The translations under genes and the position numbers were made by a program. Positions 7,322 to 15,229 of a DNA stretch of 52,365 nt are shown here, one piece after another (positions within the stretch are counted from its first letter, which is position 1; each line of letters starts with the position of its first letter). Source of the DNA: Dehalococcoides sp. JdFR-54 (GTDB taxonomy: Bacteria; Chloroflexota; Dehalococcoidia; JdFR-54); NCBI GenBank assembly GCA_002011475.1, contig MTNP01000003.1, forward strand, positions 1 to 52,365, written 5' to 3'. The notes beneath the pieces were generated by a model. It saw only the letters and a list, made by a program, of their open reading frames with translations. It did not search any database and was not told where the DNA came from.

Positions 7322-8686
7322 ATGCAGACCAGCGAGATAGCCCGGATGGTTTCCACGGCCAAGGAGTACTACTGGCCGACCTTTGCCAGAGACGCCTCTT
7401 TCTTCGACCTCCCCACCTCCATTATAACCTCGGCGGAGGGCTTATTCGTGGTGGATATCCACGGCAACCGCTACTTGGACACGATCTTCGGGAGCGGGGC
7501 CATGTACCTCGGCTACAACCACCCCGAGGTCATGGAGGCCATGTTGGGGCAGATGAAGAGAGTGGCCAGTCAGTGCACATTCTTCGTGCCTACGCCACCG
7601 GCGATATTGCTCGCCGAGAAGATCGCCTCTCTAACTCCGGGCAGCCTGAAGTATACCATTTTCGGCAGCAACGGCACCGATGCCAACGAGACAGCCATAA
7701 AGATAGCCCGACAGTACTGGAAGATAAAGGGCCAGGGGACCAAGTATAAGGTGATCGGCCGCAAGCGAAACTATCACGGCATGGGCCTGGGCACTCTCAG
7801 CGCCAGCGGCCATATGTTCCGTCGTGCCCCCTTCGAGCCCCTCATGCCCGGCTTTATCCTCATCAACTCCCCGATTTGCTACCGCTGCCCCTACGACCTC
7901 ACCTATCCCGAGTGCGGCGTGTTATGCGCTCAGGAGCTGAGGCGGGCTATCGAGTTTGAGCATCCGTCCACGGTGGCTTGCTACATCGGGGAGCAAACCA
8001 TTGGCGGTGGCGGCGTGGTGCCCCCACCCCCCGAGTATATGAAGATAATCCGCGATATCTGCGATGAGTACGATGTGCTGCTGATCGCTGATGAGGTCAT
8101 CACCGGGTTTGGCAAGACCGGGTTCTGGTTCGAATGTCAGAAGTATGGGATCGTGCCGGATATAATAACCATGGGCAAAGGCATAGGGGCGGGCTACGGA
8201 CCCCTATCGGGAACCCATGTTAAGAGCGAGATCGCCGAACTCTTTAAGGGCAAGGACGCTTTTCAACATGGCTATACCTTCGGCGGCCTGGGCTATCTGG
8301 CGGCGGCCGGACTGGCGGCCATCGAGTACGTGGAAAGGCACAACCTGCTGGCCAGGGCCACGGAGTTGGGCACCAAGATAAGGCAGGAGCTGGAGGCTAT
8401 CAAGGAAGGCTCGGCTGTGGTGGGCGATGTTCGCGTCAACGGCGTCATGGCGGCTGTGGAACTGGTTAAGGATAAAGCAACCAAGGCGGAATTCCCCGAC
8501 CGGGCTGCCGTCGCCCGCCTCGTGGCTGATGTGGGCTTGAAGAACGGGGTGCTCCTTAACTGCCTGACCTGGTACGGGGATATAATACTGCTGTTCCTGC
8601 CCCTGAATACCAGCGATGAGGAGCTGGGCATGGTCTTCCATGCCCTGGCCCAGGCGGTGGCGGAGGTGGAAAGACGGTTCCTGTAA
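7322..8686 (+). CDS. PLP-dependent class III aminotransferase
   Basis: A 454-residue fold-type I enzyme of the acetylornithine/GABA/taurine aminotransferase superfamily. Seen are the N-terminal ITSAEGLFVVDIHGNRYLD block, the cofactor phosphate region FGSNGTDANETAIK, LIADEVITGFGKTG with the Asp that binds the PLP pyridine nitrogen, and TMGKGIGAGYGPLSG containing the Schiff-base Lys. A Cys-rich insert (CYRCPYDLTYPECGVLC) is found in some aspartate-aminotransferase-family members. The amino donor cannot be assigned. The ATG at 7322 follows AAAGGAG and lies downstream of the predicted transcription start, which excludes longer starts. Confidence 0.92.
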   Translation: MQTSEIARMVSTAKEYYWPTFARDASFFDLPTSIITSAEGLFVVDIHGNRYLDTIFGSGAMYLGYNHPEVMEAMLGQMKRVASQCTFFVPTPPAILLAEKIASLTPGSLKYTIFGSNGTDANETAIKIARQYWKIKGQGTKYKVIGRKRNYHGMGLGTLSASGHMFRRAPFEPLMPGFILINSPICYRCPYDLTYPECGVLCAQELRRAIEFEHPSTVACYIGEQTIGGGGVVPPPPEYMKIIRDICDEYDVLLIADEVITGFGKTGFWFECQKYGIVPDIITMGKGIGAGYGPLSGTHVKSEIAELFKGKDAFQHGYTFGGLGYLAAAGLAAIEYVERHNLLARATELGTKIRQELEAIKEGSAVVGDVRVNGVMAAVELVKDKATKAEFPDRAAVARLVADVGLKNGVLLNCLTWYGDIILLFLPLNTSDEELGMVFHALAQAVAEVERRFL

Positions 8687-8789
8687 ACCGCGCCGACCAG
8701 AACCCCAGGCCCCCGCTTTGCCCGCGGTAGGGCCCAAAGCCCCGCCCAGCGCCAAGGAATAGCATAGCTGGGGGGTGTTTTTATGCCCT

Positions 8790-8818
8790 TTGACATGTGC
8801 CCTTCAAGCTGCTAAATT
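8790..8818 (+). promoter_or_regulatory. Strong extended -10 promoter for glycyl-tRNA synthetase
   Basis: A consensus TTGACA (8790-8795) is 17 bp from TAAATT (8813-8818), with TGC directly before the -10. The predicted start near 8825 is only about 14 nt ahead of the TTG start codon at 8839 and just before the GGAGG at 8827-8831. Confidence 0.68.
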
Positions 8819-8838
8819 GGGTAGCCGGAGGTTCCACT

Positions 8839-10209
8839 TTGGCCGAAGAGATGACCCCTAAAGTGAATATGGAAACCATCGTCTCCCTGTGCAAGCGGCG
8901 GGGCTTTGTCTTCCAGAGCAGCGAGCTTTACGGCGGCCAGGCCAGCTGCTGGGACTATGGCCCCCTGGGGGTGGAGCTCAAGCGCAATATCAGAGATGCC
9001 TGGTGGCGCTCCGTGGTTCAGGAGCGGGACGATATGGTGGGCATCGATGCCAGCATCCTGATGCACCCCCAGGTGTGGGAGGCCAGCGGCCACCTCCAGG
9101 GCTTCACCGACCCCCTCACCGAGTGCAAGGGCTGCCACCGGCGCTGGCGCGCCGACGAGGCCAAAGACGGCCGCTGCCCCAGCTGCGGCGGCGAGCTCAC
9201 CGAGCCCCGAATGTTCAACCTGCTGTTTAAGACCTTCATGGGGCCGGTGGAGGACAGCGCCAGCACCGTCTACCTCAGGCCGGAGACGGCCCAGGGCATC
9301 TTCGTCAACTTCGAGAATGTGCTGGCCACCTCCCGCAAGAAGCTTCCCTTTGGCATCGCCCAGATCGGTAAGTCCTTCCGCAACGAGATAACCCCGGGCA
9401 ACTTCATCTTCCGCAGCCGCGAGTTCGAGCAGATGGAGATCGAGTACTTCGTTAAGCCGGGCACCGATGAGCAATGGTTCCGGTACTGGCTGGAGGAGCG
9501 CTTCAACTGGTATGTGAACCTGGGCATCAAGAGGCAGAACCTGCGGCTTCGGGAGCACATGCACCATGAGCTGGCCCACTACGCCAAGTGCTGCTACGAC
9601 ATCGAATACCTCTTCCCCATGGGCTGGTCGGAGCTGGAGGGCATCGCCAACCGGGGAGACTACGACCTCTCCCGGCATTCCCAGTTCAGTGGCAGGAGCC
9701 TCACCTATTTTGACGAGGAGAGCGGCCAGCACATCACCCCCTATGTCATCGAGCCCTCGGCCGGGGTGGACCGCTCCCTCCTCGCCTTCCTCCTGGATGC
9801 ATATGATGAGGAGCCCGATAAGGAGGGCATCCGGGTGGTGTTGCGTTTTCACCCCACTCTCGCCCCGGTAAAGGTGGCGGTGCTGCCCTTGAGCCGCAAC
9901 CCCAGGCTCCAGCCCCTGGCCCGGGAGGTCTACAACCGCCTGCGCCGCTGCTGGCTGGTGCAGTATGATGATGCCCAGAGCATTGGGCGGCGCTACCGTC
10001 GCCAGGATGAGATAGGCACCCCCCTGGCGGTGACCATCGACTTCCAGTCGCTGGAAGACAACCAGGTGACCATCCGCGACCGGGACACCATGAAGCAGAT
10101 CCGGGTGCCCCTGGGGGTGCTGGAGGAGACGCTGGAGAGGAAGCTGGCGGGCGAGCCCCTGGAGGTGCTGCCCCCAGGCGGCAGCTACTGGCTGGGGTGG
10201 GGGGAATAG
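8839..10209 (+). CDS. glyQS: Glycyl-tRNA synthetase, alpha2 (eukaryote/archaea-like) type
   Basis: A class II aminoacyl-tRNA synthetase of 456 residues that charges tRNA-Gly. It is the single-chain dimeric type rather than the alpha2beta2 glyQ/glyS form. Motifs: [14 protein letters not shown] at the start, [26 protein letters not shown], motif 2 [20 protein letters not shown] and motif 3 [14 protein letters not shown] zinc-binding insert has two Cys pairs (CKGC and CPSC, about residues 96-117). The anticodon-binding domain begins near [12 protein letters not shown] at 8839 is chosen: GGAGG lies seven bases upstream, and an earlier GTG at 8797 would fall inside the promoter. Confidence 0.95.
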   Translation: MAEEMTPKVNMETIVSLCKRRGFVFQSSELYGGQASCWDYGPLGVELKRNIRDAWWRSVVQERDDMVGIDASILMHPQVWEASGHLQGFTDPLTECKGCHRRWRADEAKDGRCPSCGGELTEPRMFNLLFKTFMGPVEDSASTVYLRPETAQGIFVNFENVLATSRKKLPFGIAQIGKSFRNEITPGNFIFRSREFEQMEIEYFVKPGTDEQWFRYWLEERFNWYVNLGIKRQNLRLREHMHHELAHYAKCCYDIEYLFPMGWSELEGIANRGDYDLSRHSQFSGRSLTYFDEESGQHITPYVIEPSAGVDRSLLAFLLDAYDEEPDKEGIRVVLRFHPTLAPVKVAVLPLSRNPRLQPLAREVYNRLRRCWLVQYDDAQSIGRRYRRQDEIGTPLAVTIDFQSLEDNQVTIRDRDTMKQIRVPLGVLEETLERKLAGEPLEVLPPGGSYWLGWGE

Positions 10210-10240
10210 CTCATGGTTTGCAAAATTGAGTTAAAAGCCC

Positions 10241-10372
10241 CCCAAACCTCGATGTAGCTGCCGAATCCGTCGGTGCGAGAAGTGCTTCGCACCGGCAATG
10301 TCGACATCGAGTGGCTGAGGCGACAGGGCGTTTCAGTGCTCCGCCCCTGTTTGCCTAAAAGCCGAGGTTGGT
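10241..10372 (+). ncRNA. Candidate structured RNA in the glyQS-hddC spacer
   Basis: This 318-bp spacer (10210-10527) is rich in inverted repeats. An outer helix pairs CCAAACCTCG (10242-10251) with CGAGGTTGG (10363-10371), one base bulged. Inside are two arms. Arm 1 is CTCGATGT/ACATCGAG (10249-10256/10304-10311), enclosing a perfect CGGTGCGA/TCGCACCG hairpin (10271-10278/10287-10294). Arm 2 pairs AGGCGACAGGGCG with CGCCCCTGTTTGCCT (10318-10330/10341-10355), imperfectly. Arm 1 and the outer helix share a few bases, so they may be alternatives. No family (SRP, 6S, tmRNA, RNase P, T-box) is recognised and no U-tract follows. It could also be a palindromic repeat element; TAAAAGCC occurs on both sides (10232, 10356). 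Confidence 0.4.
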
Positions 10373-10396
10373 AAGCGTTGCGCCCCCTATGCCTCC

Positions 10397-10425
10397 TTGA
10401 CGCTCCTGGGGGATACCTATATAAT
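10397..10425 (+). promoter_or_regulatory. Promoter P1 of the heptose/glycan operon
   Basis: TTGACG (10397-10402) and perfect TATAAT (10420-10425) are 17 bp apart. A start near 10432 gives a leader of about 96 nt ahead of the hddC ATG at 10528. It is just downstream of the structured spacer element. Confidence 0.7.
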
Positions 10426-10441
10426 TGAAGCTTGTATTATG

Positions 10442-10470
10442 TTGACAGAGCGAAGCGGCGAAATTATAGG
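10442..10470 (+). promoter_or_regulatory. Tandem promoter P2 of the heptose/glycan operon
   Basis: A consensus TTGACA (10442-10447) is 17 bp from TATAGG (10465-10470), exactly 45 bp downstream of P1. A start near 10477 gives a leader of about 50 nt. Two stacked sigma70-type promoters at the head of a long operon suggest independent inputs, or one real and one chance match. Confidence 0.5.
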
Positions 10471-10527
10471 CAAGGTCAAGGGCGGTTGTTGTTCAGGTCT
10501 AGCCCGAATATCATCACGGGTAGTGCC

Positions 10528-11229
10528 ATGCAGGTGGCTATTCTGGCGGGTGGTCTAGCCACGAGGCTGAGGCCGTTGACGGAGAACATCCCGAAACCGA
10601 TGGTCAGGGTCTCCGGTAGGCCATTTCTGGAGCATCAATTGAATTTGTTAAAAGAGAATGGAATAAGAGACATCGTCCTGTGTCTGGGCTATTTGGGGAA
10701 GAAGGTGGAGAGCTATTTCGGCGATGGAACGAGGTTCGGGGTTAACCTGAAATACAGCTTTGAAGGCAAGCAGCTCCTAGGCACTGCCGGTGCCCTGAAG
10801 AATGCCCAGGAGCTGCTGGAGGATGAATTCTTTGTAATGTATTGCGACTCCTATTTGCTCCTAGACTTTGAAGCCGTTGTGTCCTACTTTAAAAAGCATC
10901 ATAAGTTGGCCCTGATGACTGTGTTTAAGAACCACGACCGTTATGAGCCCAGCAATGTGGTGGTGGAGGGAGATCTGGTTAGGCGATACAGCAAGAGGGA
11001 AAAGACGAGGGACATGGTCTACATCGACTACGGGCTGAACATCCTGAGGAAAGAGGCGCTCAACCTGGTCCCGCCACATGAGCCTTACTCGCTGGAGGAA
11101 CTTTATGCCCAGCTAATAGACCGCCAGGAACTGTTGGCCTATGAGGTGCAAGAACGCTTCTATCAAATAGGGTCTTTTGAAGGCCTAGCTGAATTCGAGG
11201 CCTTTATTTCGGGGAGGTCAGCAAGGTGA
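10528..11229 (+). CDS. hddC: Sugar-1-phosphate nucleotidyltransferase, probable heptose-1-phosphate guanylyltransferase
   Basis: A 233-residue nucleotidyltransferase with the phosphate-binding start VAILAGGLATRLRPLTE, IPKPMVRVSGRPFLEHQL and the metal-site FFVMYCDSYLL. Family members join a sugar 1-phosphate to an NTP. The next three genes make D-glycero-alpha-D-manno-heptose 1-phosphate, so this is most likely HddC, forming GDP-heptose; the base preference itself cannot be read from sequence. The ATG at 10528 is chosen because the protein then begins at the family N-terminus; an in-frame extension back to 10432 would start at the predicted transcription start and lacks family-like sequence. 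The 3' end overlaps the next start by 4 bp (GTGA). Confidence 0.85.
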   Translation: MQVAILAGGLATRLRPLTENIPKPMVRVSGRPFLEHQLNLLKENGIRDIVLCLGYLGKKVESYFGDGTRFGVNLKYSFEGKQLLGTAGALKNAQELLEDEFFVMYCDSYLLLDFEAVVSYFKKHHKLALMTVFKNHDRYEPSNVVVEGDLVRRYSKREKTRDMVYIDYGLNILRKEALNLVPPHEPYSLEELYAQLIDRQELLAYEVQERFYQIGSFEGLAEFEAFISGRSAR

Positions 11230-12209
11230 TCATAACTAGGACGCCGATCAGGATTTCCCTGGGCGGTGGGGGGACAGATCTGGCCTCCTATTACTCCAAA
11301 TATGGCGGGTTTACTGTCGCCGCCACCATAAATAAGCATATCTATGTTACGGTGAACAAACGATTTGAGGATAGCTTGCGGGTTAGCTATTCCAAGACTG
11401 AGATCGTGGATAAGGTCAGTGACATTCAACACCCCATCGTCAGAGAGGCCTTGAAGCTGCTGGGGCTCAATAGCGGATTAGAGATCACCACTATCGCCGA
11501 TGTACCAGCCAGGACGGGGCTGGGCAGCTCCAGCAGCTTCGCCGTGGGGCTGCTCAATGCCCTGCATACCTATAAGAAAGAGACCGTCAGCGCCAGAACC
11601 CTGGCTGAAGAGGCATGCCACATCGAGATCGATATCCTCAAGGAGCCTATAGGAAAACAAGACCAATTTGTGGCCAGCATCGGTGGCATACTTTGCCTCA
11701 ACTTTGGCACCGATGGCCAGGTGACGGTAACACCGCTGCGCATCTCTCCAGATACCCTGGACGAGCTGGAAAGGCGCCTGATGTTTTTCTACACTGGCAT
11801 CACCAGACCTACCTCAACAGTGCTCTCCGAGCAAAACAAAGCTGGCGAGACCAACGAGAGCAAGGTGATAGAGAGCCTGCACCGAGTTAAAGAGATCGGG
11901 TTCGAGGTCAAGGAGGCCCTGGAGGGTGGCAATATCCGCAGGTTCGGTGAGCTTCTGGACCTCCACTGGCAGACAAAGAAAAACCTCTCCAGCCGGGTGA
12001 GCAATCCCGATATCGATAGATGGTATGACATCGCCAAGGAGAATGACGCTATAGGGGGTAAGATCATGGGTGCTGGGGGAGGTGGTTTCTTTATTTTCTA
12101 CGTGGAAGGCAACAAGAACCGGCTGAGAGAGGCGCTAGTTCGGGAGGGGCTGCGAGAGGAACGGTTTAGATTCGAGCCAGAGGGCTCGAAGGTGCTCGTC
12201 AATCTCTGA
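11226..12209 (+). CDS. hddA: D-glycero-alpha-D-manno-heptose 7-phosphate kinase (GHMP family)
   Basis: A 327-residue GHMP-superfamily small-molecule kinase. The N-terminus TRTPIRISLGGGGTDLASYY is typical of HddA-type heptose kinases. The ATP-binding loop is PARTGLGSSSSFAVGLL, and the C-terminal GHMP motif is KIMGAGGGGFFIFY. HddA converts heptose 7-phosphate to the 1,7-bisphosphate. The start is GTG at 11226, overlapping the hddC stop, with GGGGAGG about nine bases upstream. Its position between hddC and gmhA makes the substrate assignment firm compared with other GHMP kinases (fucokinase-like alternatives exist). Confidence 0.9.
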   Translation: MIITRTPIRISLGGGGTDLASYYSKYGGFTVAATINKHIYVTVNKRFEDSLRVSYSKTEIVDKVSDIQHPIVREALKLLGLNSGLEITTIADVPARTGLGSSSSFAVGLLNALHTYKKETVSARTLAEEACHIEIDILKEPIGKQDQFVASIGGILCLNFGTDGQVTVTPLRISPDTLDELERRLMFFYTGITRPTSTVLSEQNKAGETNESKVIESLHRVKEIGFEVKEALEGGNIRRFGELLDLHWQTKKNLSSRVSNPDIDRWYDIAKENDAIGGKIMGAGGGGFFIFYVEGNKNRLREALVREGLREERFRFEPEGSKVLVNL

Positions 12210-12223
12210 GACCAGGTACCGGA

Positions 12224-12874
12224 TTGGGCAACGAGATTCAGAGCCATATTCAAAACTATTTTTCCACACTAGTCGAGCTAGTAGGGCAAATCCCTAAACA
12301 GGACATCGAGAAAACGGTGGAGCTTCTATTCGATGCCTGGAAGAGGGATGCTCAGGTGTTCATCATGGGCAATGGGGGCTCGGCGTCTACAGCCACCCAC
12401 TTTGCTTGTGACCTCTCCAAGACCACCATCGTTGGCGATGGCAGACGGTTTAAGGTTATGGCCCTGGTGGACAACATCCCCCTGGTTAGTGCCTGGACCA
12501 ACGACAGCGGCTTTGGCAGCATCTTCGAGGAGCAGCTCAAGCCCTGGCTTCGGGAAGGGGATGTGGTTATCAGCATCTCGGTGCATGGGGGCTCGGGCGA
12601 GGGGGAGGCTGGCCCCTGGTCCCAGAACCTGATTCGGGCGGTGAGGTTGGCCCGGGAGAGAAGGGCCCAGGTCATCGCCTTTAGCGGCTTTGGAGGTGGC
12701 GCCCTTAAAGAGCTGGCCGATGTCTCGCTGGTCGTCCCTATCGACCGAGAGCCACTGGGGACACCCCTAGTGGAGTCCCTCCATGCAGTGTTGCAGCATC
12801 TGGTCTGTTCCGCCCTAAGGCTGAGGATTGGAAGGGAAACCGAGGGTGAAAAAGGCGATTTTCCTGGATCGTGA
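12224..12874 (+). CDS. gmhA: SIS-domain D-sedoheptulose 7-phosphate isomerase
   Basis: A 216-residue single SIS-domain protein with MGNGGSASTATHFACDLSK, the phosphosugar-binding region of GmhA, and ISVHGGSGEGE as the second phosphate loop. GmhA isomerises sedoheptulose 7-phosphate to D-glycero-D-manno-heptose 7-phosphate, the entry step of heptose nucleotide synthesis. It starts with TTG at 12224, 14 bp after hddA. The C-terminal tail beyond the SIS core overlaps the start of the HAD gene. Confidence 0.9.
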   Translation: MGNEIQSHIQNYFSTLVELVGQIPKQDIEKTVELLFDAWKRDAQVFIMGNGGSASTATHFACDLSKTTIVGDGRRFKVMALVDNIPLVSAWTNDSGFGSIFEEQLKPWLREGDVVISISVHGGSGEGEAGPWSQNLIRAVRLARERRAQVIAFSGFGGGALKELADVSLVVPIDREPLGTPLVESLHAVLQHLVCSALRLRIGRETEGEKGDFPGS

Positions 12875-13460
12875 CGGCGTGATCAACGCCATGGTCTATG
12901 ATCCAGGCCATGGGCTGCTCGATTCGCCATCCAGCTCAGAGCAGTTTCACCTCCTACCCAATGTGGGGGAGGCCATCAAGCTCATCAATGAGATGGGCAT
13001 ATTGGCTCTAGTGGTGTCCAATCAGCCGGGTGTGGCCAAAGGGAGATTTAGCCTCCAGGCGCTGGAGGCAATGGACCAAAAGATGGCCAGGGAACTCGGC
13101 TCAAGGGGGGCCCATCTGGATGGGGTCTACTACTGCCTACATCATCCTCAGGGCATAGTGGAGGAGTATCGCCAGAACTGCGGCTGCCGTAAGCCAGAGC
13201 CCGGGCTGCTATTGCGGGGCAGCCAAGAATTTAAAATAGCCTTAAACCAATCTTACGTGATTGGGGATGGCTTGACCGATATACTGGCGGGAAAGGCAGT
13301 CGGCGCCAAGACCATCCTCTTAGGTCGGCCCAAATGCAATTTGTGTAAACTTATGGATGAGCTGAACGCCACACCCGATTTCATCGCTGCTGACCTATTA
13401 GAGGCGGTAGGCTTAATCCAGCAGATGGAAGGGGGGGAGGGGGATGCAGATCTTCATTGA
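12846..13460 (+). CDS. gmhB: D-glycero-D-manno-heptose 1,7-bisphosphate 7-phosphatase (HAD family)
   Basis: A HAD-superfamily phosphatase of about 204 residues. The nucleophile motif is IFLDRDGVIN, motif II is VVSNQPGVAKG and motif III is VIGDGLTDILAGKAVG. The zinc knuckle of histidinol-phosphatase/GmhB enzymes is present as YYCLHHPQG followed by NCGCRKPEPG. GmhB removes the 7-phosphate to give heptose 1-phosphate for HddC. GTG at 12846 is used because the protein then begins VKKAIFLDRDG; an in-frame TTG at 12828 adds six residues and is possible. It overlaps gmhA upstream and the transaldolase downstream. Confidence 0.9.
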   Translation: MKKAIFLDRDGVINAMVYDPGHGLLDSPSSSEQFHLLPNVGEAIKLINEMGILALVVSNQPGVAKGRFSLQALEAMDQKMARELGSRGAHLDGVYYCLHHPQGIVEEYRQNCGCRKPEPGLLLRGSQEFKIALNQSYVIGDGLTDILAGKAVGAKTILLGRPKCNLCKLMDELNATPDFIAADLLEAVGLIQQMEGGEGDADLH

Positions 13461-14130
13461 CTCGGCAAATGTCTCTGAAATCAAGAAATGGTTGGAGTAT
13501 GGGCTCATCGACGGCGTGACCACCAACCCCAGCATAATGTTCAACGACGGCGTTTACGATGTTGAGACCGGGGCTAAGGAGATCGCCGCTTTGGTGGAGC
13601 CTCGGCCAGTGAGTGTGGAGGTCACCACCAACGACCTGGATGAGATGCTCACCCAGGCGCGGCAGTTCGCCAGCTGGGCGCCCAATATCGTGGTCAAGAT
13701 ACCACAGATTAACCAAGAGGGCACCCCTTGCTACGGGGTGGTACGGAGGCTGGAAAGGGAGGGGATACGGGTAAACGCCACTATAGCCCTGTCCCTGGGC
13801 CAGGTGATGCTGGCAGCCAAAGCTGGTGCTACTTATATAAGTATCTTCGCCGGCAGGGTAGCCGATGAAGGGGGAGATGCCCCCCATTTCATCAGGGCCG
13901 CTGTGGACTGGCTGGAGCGCTGGAAGTATAAGAGCCAAATCATCGCGGGTAGCATCAGGGGAGTGATAGATATTCAAAATGCCGCCACAGCCGGTGCTCA
14001 CATCATCACCATCCCACCTCAGTTTCTCAACCGAATGGCAGACCACAAGTATACCCGGGAGACGGTAAGACAATTCGTCACCGATGCCCGAAAGGCCCTG
14101 GAGATGATGCAACGGTTAGCCAGTAAATAG
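13444..14130 (+). CDS. tal: Transaldolase / TalC-type aldolase
   Basis: A 228-residue class I aldolase of the small transaldolase/fructose-6-phosphate aldolase group. The start MQIFIDSANVSEIKKW, the block DGVTTNPSIM and the Schiff-base Lys in NIVVKIPQ are diagnostic; NATIALSLGQVMLAAKAGA and YISIFAGRVAD follow. Transaldolase interconverts sedoheptulose 7-phosphate with other sugar phosphates. Directly after the four heptose genes (16-bp overlap with gmhB) it could set the supply of the GmhA substrate. The Shine-Dalgarno GGAGGGGG precedes the ATG. Whether it acts as transaldolase or as F6P aldolase is not decidable from sequence. Confidence 0.9.
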   Translation: MQIFIDSANVSEIKKWLEYGLIDGVTTNPSIMFNDGVYDVETGAKEIAALVEPRPVSVEVTTNDLDEMLTQARQFASWAPNIVVKIPQINQEGTPCYGVVRRLEREGIRVNATIALSLGQVMLAAKAGATYISIFAGRVADEGGDAPHFIRAAVDWLERWKYKSQIIAGSIRGVIDIQNAATAGAHIITIPPQFLNRMADHKYTRETVRQFVTDARKALEMMQRLASK

Positions 14131-14256
14131 GCTAGTGACAGTAGGGGCTCATCAAAGAGGAAGCACCGCTTGGTTCCCGATTTTCAGAATACTCCGGAAG
14201 GAGAGCGCGGAATTTGGAATTTGAATTCGGGTTTTTCGTTAAGGAGAAGGGCGTAA

Positions 14257-15219
14257 TTGACGAATAAAACCACTAATACCGTTAAGCACTTCATCACTGG
14301 CGGTGCCGGCTTCGTGGGCAGCCATTTGGTAGATAGACTCATCCAGGAGGGTGAGGTCACTGTATATGATAATCTCGCCTCGGGACGCCTGGAGTGGATC
14401 CAGCACCATCTCGACAAGGCCAACTTCAAATTCCTCAGGGCAGATATTACGGACTTTGAGAGCCTAAAGCAGGCCATGGCGGGCCATGATATTGTCTGGC
14501 ACCTGGCAGCCAATACCGACATCAGACGCGGCAACGAGATAGTAGACCTGGACCTGAAACACTGCACCATCGGCACCTTTAATGTGCTGGAGGCTATGAG
14601 GCAGAATGGCATCAGCCAGATAGCCTTTACCTCCAGCGCTACCATATATGGGGAGATAGCCACTATGCCCACCCCAGAGGACTGCGGCCCGCTGCTTCCT
14701 ATCTCCCTCTATGGGGCGGGTAAGCTGGCTGGGGAGGGGCTCATCAGCGCCTATAGTCACCTCTTCGGCTTCAAGGCGTGGATATACCGCTTTGCCAATG
14801 TGGTCGGCAATCGGATGAGCCACGGCGTGATATACGATTTTATCCAGAAGCTTCGCCGAAATCCCCAAGAGCTAGAGATCTTGGGCGATGGCACCCAAGA
14901 AAAGCCCTTCTTTTTAGCTGAGGACTGCATCGAGGGCATGCTCTGTGCCTTGCAAAACTATGAGAAGGATTGCGATGTCTACAATCTAGGTACCGATTCT
15001 GTCACCAGGGTTTCCCGGGTAGCTGAGATCGTGGTCGAGGAGATGGGCTTGAGGGATGTGGAGTTCAAGTATACCGGTGGCAAGAGAGGGTGGCCCGGCG
15101 ATGTGTCTGTAGTCCGCTTCGATGTTAGTAAGATGCGGTGGCTGGGCTGGGAGGCCAAGCACACCTCGGACGAGGCGGTGAGGATAGCCGCTCGGCGTCT
15201 TTTAGGAAAGGAGGGGTGA
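14257..15219 (+). CDS. NAD-dependent sugar epimerase/dehydratase (extended SDR)
   Basis: A 320-residue extended short-chain dehydrogenase of the UDP-glucose 4-epimerase/WcaG group. The NAD-binding motif is TGGAGFVGSHLVDRL, the substrate-side Ser lies in TSSATIYGE, and the catalytic pair is YGAGK. LAANTDIRRGN and the C-terminal RRLLGKEG agree with the family. The substrate is a nucleotide sugar; epimerase and decarboxylase roles cannot be separated. The start is TTG at 14257 with AAGGAGAAGG upstream, after a 126-bp gap in which no clear promoter was found. Confidence 0.86.
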   Translation: MTNKTTNTVKHFITGGAGFVGSHLVDRLIQEGEVTVYDNLASGRLEWIQHHLDKANFKFLRADITDFESLKQAMAGHDIVWHLAANTDIRRGNEIVDLDLKHCTIGTFNVLEAMRQNGISQIAFTSSATIYGEIATMPTPEDCGPLLPISLYGAGKLAGEGLISAYSHLFGFKAWIYRFANVVGNRMSHGVIYDFIQKLRRNPQELEILGDGTQEKPFFLAEDCIEGMLCALQNYEKDCDVYNLGTDSVTRVSRVAEIVVEEMGLRDVEFKYTGGKRGWPGDVSVVRFDVSKMRWLGWEAKHTSDEAVRIAARRLLGKEG

Positions 15220-15229
15220 CTGTCTTACC

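Noticed and set aside
8797-8838. Upstream extension of glycyl-tRNA synthetase from a GTG at 8797
   Set aside because: The region holds the promoter (TTGACA, TAAATT); the TTG at 8839 has an ideal Shine-Dalgarno.
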